The notes under the pieces are model-generated. The model was not told where the DNA came from, did no database searches, and saw only the letters and a program-made list of their open reading frames with translations. The position numbers were made by a program, and so were the translations under genes. From Casuarius casuarius (Eukaryota; Chordata; Aves; Casuariiformes; Casuariidae), in NCBI GenBank assembly GCA_003342895.1, contig PTFA01000230.1:795434-859433 (forward strand): a stretch of 64,000 bases of DNA, given 5' to 3'. Shown piece after piece: positions 28,271 through 40,190 of the stretch. Within the stretch, counting starts at the first letter, position 1. Every line of letters starts with the position of its first letter.

Positions 28271-28427
28271 TAACAACCCTCCACGGAAATCCAACCTACA
28301 CAGGTTGGGTATGTAGCCAGTATGAAGATACATTTTTTTAAATTGTTTAAGTAACACCTCAGGCAGTGGTGTGAGCTGGGGATGACTTCTTCATTTGGAG
28401 CTATGGAATGCAGAATAAAGGAAGGAG

Positions 28428-28440
28428 AAAAAAAAAAAAA
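28428..28440 (+). repeat. A13 tract
   Basis: Thirteen A residues just right of the CpG-rich block. No retroposed gene is recognisable to its left, so it is not taken as a poly-A tail. Confidence 0.85.
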
Positions 28441-29867
28441 GCAGAAACAGACACAGATAAAATGATCATCTATGGCTATTCAACTGTTCTTTAGAGGAAC
28501 TTTCATTCCTTACAGTTAGAAGGGAAATTTCCTTATTTGGCTTAATTTTAGAAAGCTCTTTCCAACTTTTAAATGTCATTGGTTCTTTCTTATCATGATT
28601 TCAAATAGTTCTGAACACTCAAGTATGCTGAGCTTTTATTGTAAACTCTTCAAGGAGAGGTTTTTTTCTTTCTTTGTTGTTTTTGCTGCTCATTTTGAAG
28701 CTTCCAGAACAATAGCCCTTGTTCCTATGATAGCTAGTACTTGCCTGGTATTTTAGGTATTACCAGTAACAATCATTCTTTCTTTTCATTTTCTATATGT
28801 TACTGCTGCTTTTTAGCCAGAAAGAATCACGAGCGAGTTGGGATTTCTTTTTACAGTGAACTGACTTTACTTCTGTATATCTTTTATCACTTATATCTGA
28901 TAATGGGATGACCGCAAAAACAATCTCCTGTCCTGACTGTTTGCCAAAACCAAACAGAGTCTGATGGTGTTAAGTTTTAACTTTTAAGCTACTGCTTTTA
29001 TAAGCTCAAACACTTCATTGCAGTCACTTTTGGTGAAGGGTGGCCACCTATGACAACTCTAAATGTGTTGTCTACATTTTATCCAGAGTCTGATTATATT
29101 TAGTGACTTTATTTAAAAAATGATTTCTCAGTTTCTGTTAACACAGATAAATCAAAACAATCCCAAAGTCGAGGGGGAGGGAGTTTAGCATCAATCTAAT
29201 CTTAGGCCAATCTTGTGATTTTTGGAGACTGACTCATGATTTTTGAAGACTTGACAGCTGGCCAAGCCTTTGCATGTGGCATGCAAAGGTTCTTTTTGAT
29301 TATATATCTGCGTTTTTGGTTTTTAATGCATACAGCTATTGCATTGCAGGAAAGATAGCCTGCATTTGTCCCACCCATTGAGGGGTCCTGCACAAACAAA
29401 CTTTAGTATCCTCTTTGATTTAGAGTGATTCATTTGGTCAAGTCTAATGAGATATATCCCCTGAGGAAGGTAGGAAAGTCCCTGAAATAAGAGTATAGTG
29501 ATGGATTTACTCTATACATAGCAAAATCCTTCTCATGGGTAGTAGAAGCATGAACGAGGGAGATATTTTTGCATTCATTCTACTAGAATTGCTGTGCCGT
29601 GGTCCCTCCGTGACATCAACTGCAGGACCCAGCAGAACTCCTGCCCAGAGAAGAGAATTAGAAAATAGGAAATACAGAGTACTTACATTTTTCCAGTGAA
29701 AATACTTTCTCCCCCAGAAGACCACTTCAGTCTTCCCATTAGAAAATGTAAACACTTCTTTATAGTTTGAGTATAACCACACTTTAAACAGCTGCTGCCT
29801 CTCACCTGTGCCATAGCTATATTTCTGTATGAATGAAGCCCTCTCTTCATGGCCTGCATGTCAATTT

Positions 29868-29945
29868 CAATTTTTTAAGTGCTTTGGGATCCTTTGGGAT
29901 AAGAAGTATGATATAAATTTAAGATATTAAATCATTAAGAAGAAT
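29868..29945 (+). mobile_element. SINE or L2-type tail relic
   Basis: TTTAAGTGCTTTGGGATCC, then TTTGGGATAAGAAGTATGATATAAA, closely resembles the widespread LINE/SINE tail in which a GCGCTTTGGGATCC-type segment is followed by a ...GCTATATAAA segment. The head may extend left to about 29800 but is not recognisable. It ends about 55 bases before the CR1 fragment, so two elements sit side by side. Confidence 0.55.
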
Positions 29946-30000
29946 AAGAGCATTTCCAGATGCTGATGCTCATGTTATGGCCATGCTGTTAACAGCAAGT

Positions 30001-30930
30001 CAGAGTTGGAAGGGACCTGCACTCTGTTGCTAGTGTGCTTATCAAATCACAGAGCTCTTTTCATTAATTCCACATTAGAAGTCATGAGGATGTTTAGTCC
30101 CAGTTAATCCCATTGGGTAGCAGTCCAGAACCTGCTTGGCCTTACATTTAGGAATTTTCTTCTAATCTCCCACCTTATTGGCTTTTGGACTTTGTATGCA
30201 TCTGCCTTTACACCGTTGGCCTTCACTTAGATCATTCTTTCCTCAGGTGATGCTATATCCTCTTCTCCCAAGTGACCGCATAGCTGCAGTCGTATCCGCC
30301 TCCTAAGTATGGCTGGCTAAACAAGCAAAATTCTTCTCTGTGTTCTCATAAGATACTTTCTGCATCCCCTTGGACATCTTTATAAGTTTTCTGTGTACCT
30401 GCTCCAATTCCAATTTGTTTTCTTTAACAGCACTACTACAAGTGTACACAGTATTTGAAATAAAAGACCCATAGTCATGGTCTTATACAGTAGCAGTAAT
30501 ACTTCCCTATGTTGTCTGGAAACACTTCTTAGTATGCATGCTAAGATTGTATTTCCCTTTTCATGGTTGCATCACACTAATGATTCACAGTCACCTGTGA
30601 CCAACTGATACCTCCAGGTTCTTTATGCCAATTATTTCAAATTAAAGTGAGTCTTTTGTTACTGGTCTCCAATGAATTATCTTGTACTTTTTCCTTTTGA
30701 CTATCAAGTCCTTTCTATGACTCCAGCCCTCATATTCAGCCAGTTCTTTCTTTCTGATAATCTGAGCCTTCTCTATACTGATGCTTCTCAAACTTAAGCC
30801 ATCAGCAAATTTCTTCAGCTTGTTTATATTTGTGATATTATAGAAAGTGTCTGCAATGATTCCTAAGACTGATAATGATGAACCACACCAGTAACCTCAT
30901 GCCAGCCTAATGCTTCCTCTTTCATGAGCT
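30001..30930 (-). mobile_element. Ancient CR1 LINE fragment, antisense to GMDS
   Basis: The left edge reads AGAGTTGGAAGGGACCTG, the hallmark complement of the CR1 3' region. The next 900 bases follow the order of landmarks known in CR1: a ...GACATCTTTATAAGTTTTC... segment at 30385, GCATGCTAAGATTGTATTTCCC at 30536-30557, TCACCTGTGACCAACTGATACC near 30590-30612 (matching the usual TGACCAACACCCCCAAGTCC), AGCCATCAGCAAATTTCTTC (30798, usual GTCATCAGCAAATTTGCTGA), and AGACTGATAATGATGAACC near 30867. The terminal octamer repeats are lost, and the right end marks 5' truncation. Heavy decay indicates an old insertion. CR1 is the dominant LINE of birds and other sauropsids. Confidence 0.75.
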
Positions 30931-31956
30931 GTTGTCATCCTTTCTTTATACATTTTATTATTGCTCTGCTGTTCCTCATTTTCTCCAGCTTAGCTGTTAC
31001 TCTAGTTTCTGGGAGAATAAAATAGCCCACTTTGCGCCTTATCATGTCACAGCTCGATCACTCTTGGTATCAAATGCTTCCACATTGTGTTGCAAACTAT
31101 GAGGCAGAAGCATCTTTTGTAGTGATAGGGCATGGCTAGGTAAACTGACATTATTTTAGAAAGTTTGGATGAAAAAAATGGTAATTTTTTTTCTTTTTTT
31201 TTTCTCTTTCTGAATGGATACTTATAGATGGGTCTGAACAGACTGGGTCTGTTCTGTCTCATCTGGTCCCAAAAGGAAAAAAAGAAACAGAGATGCTTTC
31301 TGCAAGGCAAACTATTTGTCTAGGTCTTGTTTTAATGTTGGCTTTAGCTTTCATCATTTCAACATGTATTTTACTTACTTGCCTAAAATAACCCTGCTTT
31401 AATTTGAATCACAACAGGCCTCAGTATCAAGTTCTGGACTGCTTAGTTCTTCTGTATTATGTACAGTTATGCACCAGGTACTTCTTTTCTTCCCACAGTG
31501 GAATAATGGCATTTGTTTAATTTAACAAAAGTCAGATGCCGTTGCTGCTTGGCGTAACTGAGGTAGCAAGTCAGGTAATTTAGGTCTTGAAAAATCTGCT
31601 CCATTATTATTTAAGTAGCAGTAGCTGTTGTTTGGACTGTTTATTTCTGTGTTTGTTTGTGTTTTACATGCATATTCTTTCTTTGTTCGATTTCAAAAGA
31701 GTAAAACAAGTTAGTAATTTTTTTTGTTGTTTCATGTGTGCTTTGTGTTTCAGTACTTTGAGTCATGTTCTGCATGAATATCCATAGGTCTGAAATTACT
31801 ACATTTTGTTTAATCTACTTCCTCTTTGCACTACTGGCAGCAGTTCCGATCACCGGTCTGTTATGATAATATAATCAACAGATGACACAAAGTTTCTGCA
31901 TTAAAATGAGTGCTACTCTTGGATATTTCTTTAAGTGTTTTTGTTTTCTAATTGTG

Positions 31957-32030
31957 GGCCAGAGATCCAGTCTTGCAAAACTTCTGCACTCCTCCTGAAA
32001 TCAGTAGGAATACTCATTTGCTTAACTTCA
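31957..32030. mobile_element. MITE-like relic, weak
   Basis: GTGGGCCAGAGATCCAGTC, then CTGAAATCAGTAGGAATACTC resembles the GGGCCTGATCCAG...TGAAGTCAATGGGAATACTC family, but with more changes than the others. Confidence 0.35.
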
Positions 32031-32259
32031 TGTCTGTTTTTCTGTGTCAGGGCCAGAGCATTTGTAACCTGGCAAGGTGAAGATCCAGATACTACTGGTT
32101 TATCTCCTGTTATTTTACCAATACGTGCAGTACCAAACCACCACTTTATTGTTCTGTAGAAAATAGTACAGCTGTCTTCAGTGTAATGTTATTTTCATTC
32201 TTATGCTTTACAGTTATAAGCATGTAACCCTTTTTTTCAGTCTAGCCAAGCTTTGTTGG

Positions 32260-32283
32260 CCATATGCTATACCATATGCTATA
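32260..32283. repeat. 12-base perfect tandem duplication
   Basis: CCATATGCTATA occurs twice, head to tail. Confidence 0.9.
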
Positions 32284-34811
32284 GCTCATGTGCTGCTACA
32301 TAGAAACTTTTGATAGGATTAACAGAATTATCCTGAATATGAAAGATACCAGGCTTTATTAAAAATAACTCTGAAATGGCAGGGTAAAGATGCTCCATAT
32401 TCTGTGGGAAATCTCAGATGAGTGATATATCTGAAAGGACTTTGAATAGGGAAGTGTTGGGGAGAGAGTTCTTTTTAATTGGTGGTGAATTAATTTTGGA
32501 AGGTTTTGTGTTGTTTTGTCTTTGAATTCTAAATCTCAGAATTCAGGAACAACTGTGTGAAACAAACACAAATCTGTTGCATTTTTGAAAACTGTTTTAG
32601 TCCTGTTTCCAACTCGTCTCGTGCTGACATTCTACAAACTGATTTTCTAAAAGGACTGTCAGCATCAATTTTGCTTTTTTAAAGGACTTTAATTCTTTCA
32701 GCATGTTCATATGGTTTTATAAAGCCCCAGATACATGGCAAATCCCCTTGGTGTTGTAAGACAAGATTGCTGTTAAAAAATGTTTAGGCTTAGTCAGCTT
32801 CTTCTCACTACTGAAGTCATGAGGGACTCTGGGAAATGGTGTTTATACTAAGCTTAAATTGATAGGGCAAGTTTAATGCAATCAGGTCAAAGGTACAACT
32901 GCTTAGCTAGTCTCATCAACCACTCAGGTTTCAGCATCAGTTTATAAGTAAAGGCCTGTAATGATAACATCTGGCTGCTAGCGCATGGGGTACATTCTCT
33001 GTGCAGTGATTGAATGTAATTTAATGGCAGGGAGGAGCAAACCAAAGGGCAGCTTCATTCCTGAATTATGATCCCAGATAGATAAGGTACAAATGCCAGA
33101 CTTTGATCACCCCCGCTATCAATTCACTTGATGAAGAGCCTTTTCTCCAGCATAACCTGGATAGAGACATCTTCCTCAAATGGAGGAGTATGAGCCATTA
33201 TGAGGGCTTTGGGGGGAATGTCAGGTCCAGGCCAAGGTTTTACAGTTCTCTTAGTACATACATTTGAAGTGCACTGCTGGTCAGGCATTGCCGTCAGTCA
33301 GTACTGCGCGACCCAGGATGACACTGAGGAAATGTGGTAGACAGACTAATGAACTGGGCTGGTCTTCTAATTCGAGAATAGCATAGTGTTTAATAATATA
33401 TTTCCTGTCTTGTACCATCCAATTTTGTGTGTAGCAACCTAAATAGCCAAGGTTACTGCCAGGCAGGCCCCAAAGTACACCCTTTTTAGGAGAAGGTAGA
33501 GACCCGAGATATCTTGAGGAATTTTAACCATAGTCATGACTGGTCTGTTGCTCTTGATTCAGACCTGAAGAAGGACTTGTGCATACAGAATAAGTCTGTT
33601 TTTGCTAGCCAAATCAGGTTGTCAACAAAAAGGTATTGCCCTTCTATTATTTAAGCTTCCAGCATTTCCTATTATATCATTTTGATTTCTTTTGCCAGTA
33701 AGTTTCTGGATTTTGATCCATGTTGGGTGAAATTTTCCATGTTAAGCGTCTACCCAAGATGAAGAATTTGGAAAATGTCAACCAAAATCATTCCCAATAA
33801 TTGTTAAAGAAAAAAATGAAATGGCTTGTTGTCAACAGACATCTGTAATACGATGCTCTGGAGTGGGGGCTTAAAATTTGGCAGGGCTGTGGCCTGTATG
33901 TCATTGACATGCTTTTTTTTTATCCTGTGAAAATCACTGCAGATTTGACCATGTTATGAGACTTTGAAAAAAAATTGTAGTTTTCACACATTTAGCAAAA
34001 AGTCTTTAATTTTGCCATATAAAAACTCAGAATATTTAATTCTTACTGAATGTGTTCAAGCTTCCCCTGGTGCTAAATGAGATGTGCTATTCTTAGAGAT
34101 GATCAAGTATGCATCCTCCACCCCCCAAACAGCATCAAGTTAAATGCAATGAATCTGATTGGCATTATCTGTGATTAGATGAACCACTTGGCACAAAAAA
34201 ATCAACAGTGTCTTTTTTCACCAAAAGTGTATGGCTTACATTGAGGCAGCAAAGTCCTCAAAGCCTAGGAGATTAGTGACTATCTGGCTAGCTGTTCTTA
34301 GCAGAGAACCCATGAAATGTTGCTTTGGTTTCACACCAAACAGGAGAACAGGTTCTGGGTTGCCTCTGTCACCCAAAAAAGGAGTATACTCTCCTGTATC
34401 TCAAACAGAACATGCAGGTGGGCTCTCTGTGAGTGAGAACATTAAGAAGATCCATGACAGCCAATCTGGGAGCCAAACACTGAATACACCCAGGACATTT
34501 CACATGTCTTATGTCAGCCTACAAGCCCTTGTAATCTTGTATGGCATAGGCTTTACTCTGAGTAGAGGTATATATTTTTCCCTGTTTTCTCTGCATATAA
34601 GCTGTTTCTGTATTTGTGTGAGGATGTTCGTTATACTGTGCTTCCACTTTGCCTTTGCTGATGATATTCAATGATGTGTATTCAATTGGAGGTGCCTGCT
34701 CTTTATGTCAAATGAAAATAGTAATAATTCTTGACAGTCAGCAGAACACTGTTTTTCAGACACTCATTAAGTAAGCGTAAGCGTACACATTATGATAAAA
34801 TTTGCCACTAT

Positions 34812-34925
34812 TTTTGAGAAACCAAAGCGCAGGGAGGTTGGACAGCTTGCCCACAAATTAGTGTTAGGACAGACCATAGATCTGACTCCCAGTCCTTCTC
34901 TCTGACCATGAGGTGACACTGTCCT
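34812..34925 (-). mobile_element. MIR-like SINE relic, minus orientation
   Basis: The plus strand reads GAGAAACCAAAGCGCAGGGAGGTTGG, then ACAGCTTGCCCAC and ATCTGACTCCCAGTCC. These follow, in order, the complement of the MIR consensus (GAAACTGAGGCACAGAGAGGTT, ACTTGCCC, GTCTGACTCC). The element is old and diverged, with no target-site duplication visible. Confidence 0.6.
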
Positions 34926-36285
34926 TTTCCCAGTTTGAGACACATCCCATTGCAAGATTAGCTCTTGTTCACAATAGTGGGTAGAATTTCAGCCTTTTTT
35001 ATCTTGGTATGTACTTTTTACTGTGCATAATTATAAATCATATGGTAAAACACTTTCTAATGGCACAGAAGACAGCCAGCCAAAGCTTGGCTCACAGTTT
35101 TTCCACAACCTTGCATTGTATCAGTAGTTTTCAGTGCTTAGCTTAGCTCATGAGGTGTTTCTTCTCTTGCAGATGGTATGAGACCCTACTTAAAGCGGTA
35201 ATGATTATATACATCATACATCTAAATGTATAAACTGCTTTTGAACATATTGAAAAAGCTAAAACACCAACTGTTAAACCAATGAATCATACTTTGCAAG
35301 GGAGTGTTTTTATATGTAATATATAAAGTCCAACTGTATATGTATAGGGAGGGTGAATATTTACACATCACATGTGTAACATATAAATGATCCTGATGAA
35401 CATGACCGAAGTAAATTATGTTAATGCTCCAGTTAGAACTATTTCTACATTAGTTTCAAAATGTTTTTGTTATACTGTAGATTAAATGTCAGGAAGATGA
35501 AGGAATTTGGGCTTTTAACTGCAACCTCCACACTGCAGTGTGACTCTATGGAGATGTTCAAAATTAAACATTTGGTTTAAGCATTAAACACTAAAGTTTT
35601 CTTTTTAATTCCTAGGCCTGTATAAAAACAGATTGGGAAATGGTTTACAATGCTTCCTACTGGGGGCTTCCACACCGACAATGTTAGATATGACATCACT
35701 TTTCTGCTATTTATTTTTATTGTAGTTCAAGAAGAAGTTTCTAAATAGCCAGAATATAATTTTCCTCATTATAAGTGCTCCTAATCTTTAAAACTGGCCT
35801 TTTTCTCTTTTAAGAGAAGGATGCTTCTGCCCACCCCCAAGTTAGTTGACTTAGCCAATGGAGGCCATCATTCATCCCCAAATCTTGCCAGACCTGAAAG
35901 GTGTAGAAAGACTCATCACTAGAGGGAGTCATTGCGTTCTCAGTTACCACTTCTCTGTAGAGAGATGTGATGGATGGTCTGTTCCATGCAACCATCTTCA
36001 GAAAGGATGGTCTAGCCCAGGGCTGTCAGCACCAAGTACAGAGAACCGCTGACTCTTTTTCTTATTTCTGTGCCCCAAGTGTCTCCTCCAGGATGACGGA
36101 TCAAGGAGGGAAGGCAGCCATCCTGCTCCCTCTGCTTCCATTGGTGTTGGACCCCATGTTGAAGGCTTAGCGTTTGGGAGGGAGAGTAGCTAACACATGG
36201 TCTTTCTATATAAGGATGATGCGACAAAATCTAGGGTGGGGGAGAAATCCCAATGGATAAGGGAGGAGTAAAAAATCACTTCAAA

Positions 36286-36500
36286 GAGATGGGAAAGGGG
36301 AAGAACATGTGGAAGTCTGCAAATCCCAGTTGGAGTAGTGGAATAGAGAGTAAAAGAAAGACATATGAGGGACAGAAGGTAGATAAAAAGGAAAAAGGAG
36401 GTGATTTATAAGGGGATATGGCAAGTAGAAAAGATCCAGGCAAAGAAGGAAGTAAAAAAGCCAAGGGAGGATGAGGAGAGATCTGAACTTCTTAAAGGGA
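36286..36500 (+). repeat. Purine-rich low-complexity tract
   Basis: About 200 bases dominated by A and G (AAAAAGGAAAAAGGAGG and similar). No element family recognised. Confidence 0.6.
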
Positions 36501-37109
36501 GGATATATCGAGGTGTTAGGAAGGGGACTAGGAAATTTTTTAACAGGGTATTTGGGACACTGAAGTAGAATGTTACATTAATCAAAAAATCCTCAATCTC
36601 CTTGAACATATTAGTAAGAGCTGAAGTACCATACTTACACTGGTTTTATATAGCAAATTAAGAATGCAGTAATTAAGGAGAAAATGGAGCTTAGAGGACC
36701 AGTTTGAATATATGTGATATATCAAAGGAGACAATTGTGAGAAATAACTCATTTAGGTTTGTGTTTCTGGCATACAGTCTGTCTTCCATTGGATAGAATA
36801 ACCATAATCTCCAGCTATGACTAAATCTGTAACAAAATCTACAAGAGTAGGTTAATCCAGCTTTATGTTCCCCTAAATCTGGGCTGGGCATGTTGACAAA
36901 GGCTGCTCTAACTAACACACAATTCTCTCCACTCCAAAATGGCACCAGCTGCATGGAATATTCATGGATGCTTCTTCACCTTGGGCCAGGTTCCTGCTGC
37001 ATCCCCTTCTGTAATCTCCAGACTCTCAGGAAGGTACCCCTTCTCCAGGACACTCCTCTTGCTTTCAGCTACTTGGGCGTAGCGCAGCCTGTACTCTTGG
37101 ATAGTCTGG

Positions 37110-37450
37110 TCTAGTGTTTCAGCGCATGTAAATTATATGGGAAATGTACAAAAGCATGTGGATTTGGTACAGGCTTATTCATATTTTTAAATAGAATGTA
37201 ATTTGCTATTGGCAAATTAATCTCATTTATCCTACTTTCGTTTGTTTAAATCATGCGAGTAGGGTTATTCATGTGCAAAGGAGTTGGCAAATGCTGCCAA
37301 ATCCACTAATACATCTGGCGGCTGAACATAGCATTTGGAAATGCAGTTATTTACCATTCTCATTTAGTAGCATGCTAATTTCCATGACAACCCACTGTGA
37401 TATTAGAGAACTTTGCGTGGGAAAAAAACAAGAAGAAATTATAAACCTAC
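37110..37450. promoter_or_regulatory. AT-rich motif cluster, candidate conserved element
   Basis: This stretch looks like a conserved non-coding element: AAATTAATC (37214), a forkhead-like TTTGTTTAAA (37241-37250), GCTAATT (37374), and two inverted repeats of the ATTTGC/GCAAAT type (37201-37217) and the TTGGCA/TGCCAA type (37284-37300, 5-base spacer, NFI-like but with non-standard spacing). There is no repeat signature and no coding potential. Whether it is conserved could not be tested here. Confidence 0.35.
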
Positions 37451-38494
37451 CATATCATGCATAGACTACCAGAAGGTACAGAAAATTGTAGTGAGCAAGA
37501 CAGTTTTTCAGGACTTTGGTTATTTGCCAGTGGTGGAAGTAGTCCCACTAACCTGTTGCACAATATATTTAAAATCCAATCCCAAGTCTTTCCATTTATC
37601 TTTTTTTCAGTTTTCACTCCGGAAAAGTTATTGACACAGCTCCAGCTCTTTGGTGTATTTGTGCATGTGGCAGCAATAAATATATATTTCTTAATCATAC
37701 TTAAGAATTCTAGGTTAGGGGATCCCACACGCTGCAGATGACACTAAAGTGGCTGCAACATTTTGATTGATTTCTGTAAAATATCACAGTAGTATTATCT
37801 TCATAAGAGGACTGTGGGCTGCCCTGACAGCTCTGCCAGAAGCCTGAGGGCTGTATCTAACTTACATGAAGTGGAGCATATTGCCACCCTTGGCATTAAT
37901 ACAAAGGTGTGTCCCAAAAAACTGTGCAGGTCCCAACATGTAATGATCCAGCTTAATCCAAGCCAACAGGCCAGGAACTGTGTACTTTCTACAGTCTGTA
38001 CCTGTCTGCCTAAGAGGGTGACAACAGGCCTCATTCTGGCTGCAGTATTTGTATGCTAAGCAAGCAGTTAAAAAAAAATGCAGCCAGTATAATTATCTTT
38101 TATCTCACATGAGTTCAAAAGGAGGGCTTTCCCATTGCCACTCTGTTTGCATAGCTGTCTGCTCCAGAACCATTCTGACTGTCGATGTTTTATGTGGAAA
38201 ATTAAAAGGGGGAATGACCATCATAGCTTCCTAATGACAATTTGGGACTATTTTATATGCTAAGTCATTCATATCTTTTACGATGTAAAAGCATGCTGAC
38301 ATCATACATATAATAGTCATACAGGAATGCGTGTTTGCAAATAAATACTAAAATTGATGTTGATCTTTTTTTCTGATGCCAAAGATCTTTGAATAATTCA
38401 GGTCCATTTTCTTCAAGGACTTTCTCTGTAAGTAGAAGCACTTCTGTCTGTATCTGATAGTCAAGAGTGCACAGACAACTATATTTTGCAAGCC

Positions 38495-38516
38495 TTATTT
38501 ATTTATTTATTATTTA
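38495..38516. repeat. (TTTA)n microsatellite
   Basis: CTTATTTATTTATTTATTATTT, four to five TTTA units. Confidence 0.85.
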
Positions 38517-38812
38517 CAAATAACAATTGAAGAATCAAAAGAAAGTATTGCAGGAAATCATTTTGTTTCACCTGTACATACATTTACTAACAATAAGTAA
38601 CATTCCAGCTCTTCCCATGGCACCCTTATAAAGAGCATTATTGATGTACCAAAACTTCAGTTCAATAACATATCTTTTCTTCGTACCACTTCCTGTGTAA
38701 ATATTGCCTGGTATATTTTTCTATTGTGATACTAAGGTTTTTTGACTTCTTGATGCTCTAAGAAATAAACTCATTTAGCACACTCCGAAGGCTTTGTGTC
38801 ACTATAGCATAT

Positions 38813-38861
38813 TTCATTAGCTAATGAAGACTGAAGCCAGGCAATTTATTTTCATTAGCTA
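38813..38861. promoter_or_regulatory. Homeodomain-type palindrome with half-copy
   Basis: TTCATTAGCTAATGAA at 38813-38828 is a perfect 16-base palindrome of two ATTAG/CTAAT homeodomain cores. The 11-base half TTCATTAGCTA is repeated exactly at 38851-38861. Paired cores at this spacing could bind homeodomain dimers. One 16-base palindrome is expected by chance in a window this size, so the repetition is the stronger part of the evidence. Confidence 0.35.
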
Positions 38862-40130
38862 CGCAGCTGATGTTCAGTCAACCTGAAAGGTGAAACAGAA
38901 ATGTGCTAAAACATGCTTGTATCATTTTACTACTTTGATTATATTTCTTTGCATGACTGTATCCTCATGTGACTCTGATACAGGGTGCGTTTTTCTGTCA
39001 CGTTAATATACATGTAGTCTGCTAAATGGAAGATCTGTGGAGGTTTTTTAACATGACAAGAAATTATACCAATTTAAGACAGTTTAAGGACTTTAAAAAG
39101 CCCATCTATACCACAAATTATCTTTACATACAATTTTTAATCAGTTTTTAGGGAAGGAAATTAGTTCAGTGGTGAACTGTTAGAGCTCCTGAAACTGTGT
39201 AACAGGTAAGATCAGTCTACAATATATCTGAAATACCTGGAAGTCCTACCACTTTGTGTGCTTGTCTTTAAAATCAAGCCAGTGTCTGAACCTACTATAG
39301 CCACGCTGTTCAGCTCTTGTTCTTTAGTGCACAATGTCAGATGTGTTTGGTTGTGTGAAGGTGGCAAAGGAAAATCCACTAAACGCATATGCATTTGACT
39401 TTGGACAAAGATGTAAACTTGCATCTCTTAGAAGTGAATCATGTCAGCAAAACTAAGCTAGGTCATCACATGCTTAAAAGCCTAATTTAAAAATAATGCT
39501 TTAACAGACATCTCAGCATTTACTTTTATTAGATGTGCTTATGGTGTTTGATGAAACATTTATTCCCTGTCCATGGTTGGCTGTGTCATGTCTTGCTGTA
39601 TCAGATAACAGTGCTATTCACAGGGATGGGGGCTTCATGCTGTGTGCCTTTCCAAGTGTTTAATAGTGGACACCCACGATATAGCCACAGTTTATTTTCC
39701 AGTTCATGTGCAATAATTCCATTAGAATAGTAGGTGTTCTTTGTAACGATTTCGGCAAATGTAAGGCGCGGTCAGAATCATCTTTGCACAAGAATTTAAT
39801 GTAATCCTCAGTTGCGAGCAGATGAAATACAACTCTCCTAATCAAAATGATCCACTGCGCATCTATTTCAAATTTGACATATAATTTAAACTTGTGTCTC
39901 TGCTGTTTCAGGTTACAGTGCCATTCAGAGTGTTTGGATTTCAACACAGTTAGATGGCTGCAATTGAAAGGGAAGTGTTTCTTTTCCACTTTGCATGAAG
40001 TATTTTCACTAGAATATACTTCAACATACTAGACAACAGGCCCTGTTTATATAAAACAGCTAAGATAAAATACAGACAGTTGGCATCATATGGTACATCT
40101 TTTCAAGCACAATATATTTTAAAGAGAATA

Positions 40131-40190
40131 GGCCAAATTCCTTCCTAGTGTAGCTCCATAGAAACCCATTGGTTTGATTCGGCAGGTAGC
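40131..40190. mobile_element. Sauropsid MITE-like relic
   Basis: GGCCAAATTCCTTCCTAGTG, then GTAGCTCCATAGAAACCCATTGG resembles the repeat that begins GGGCCAAATTCTGCCCTCAG and continues with GTAACTCCATTGAAATCAATGG. It is one arm of a formerly palindromic element. Confidence 0.45.

Larger units (their letters stand above)
28441..37110. other. Intron sequence with transposon relics
   Basis: Apart from the SINE tail, CR1, MITE-like and MIR-like relics listed separately, this is AT-rich intron. No exon was recognised. The 147-codon frame at 34231-34674 has no known domain. Confidence 0.45.

Noticed and set aside
34231..34674. 147-codon plus-strand open frame
   Set aside because: No domain, no splice or promoter context, and amino-acid content looks random.
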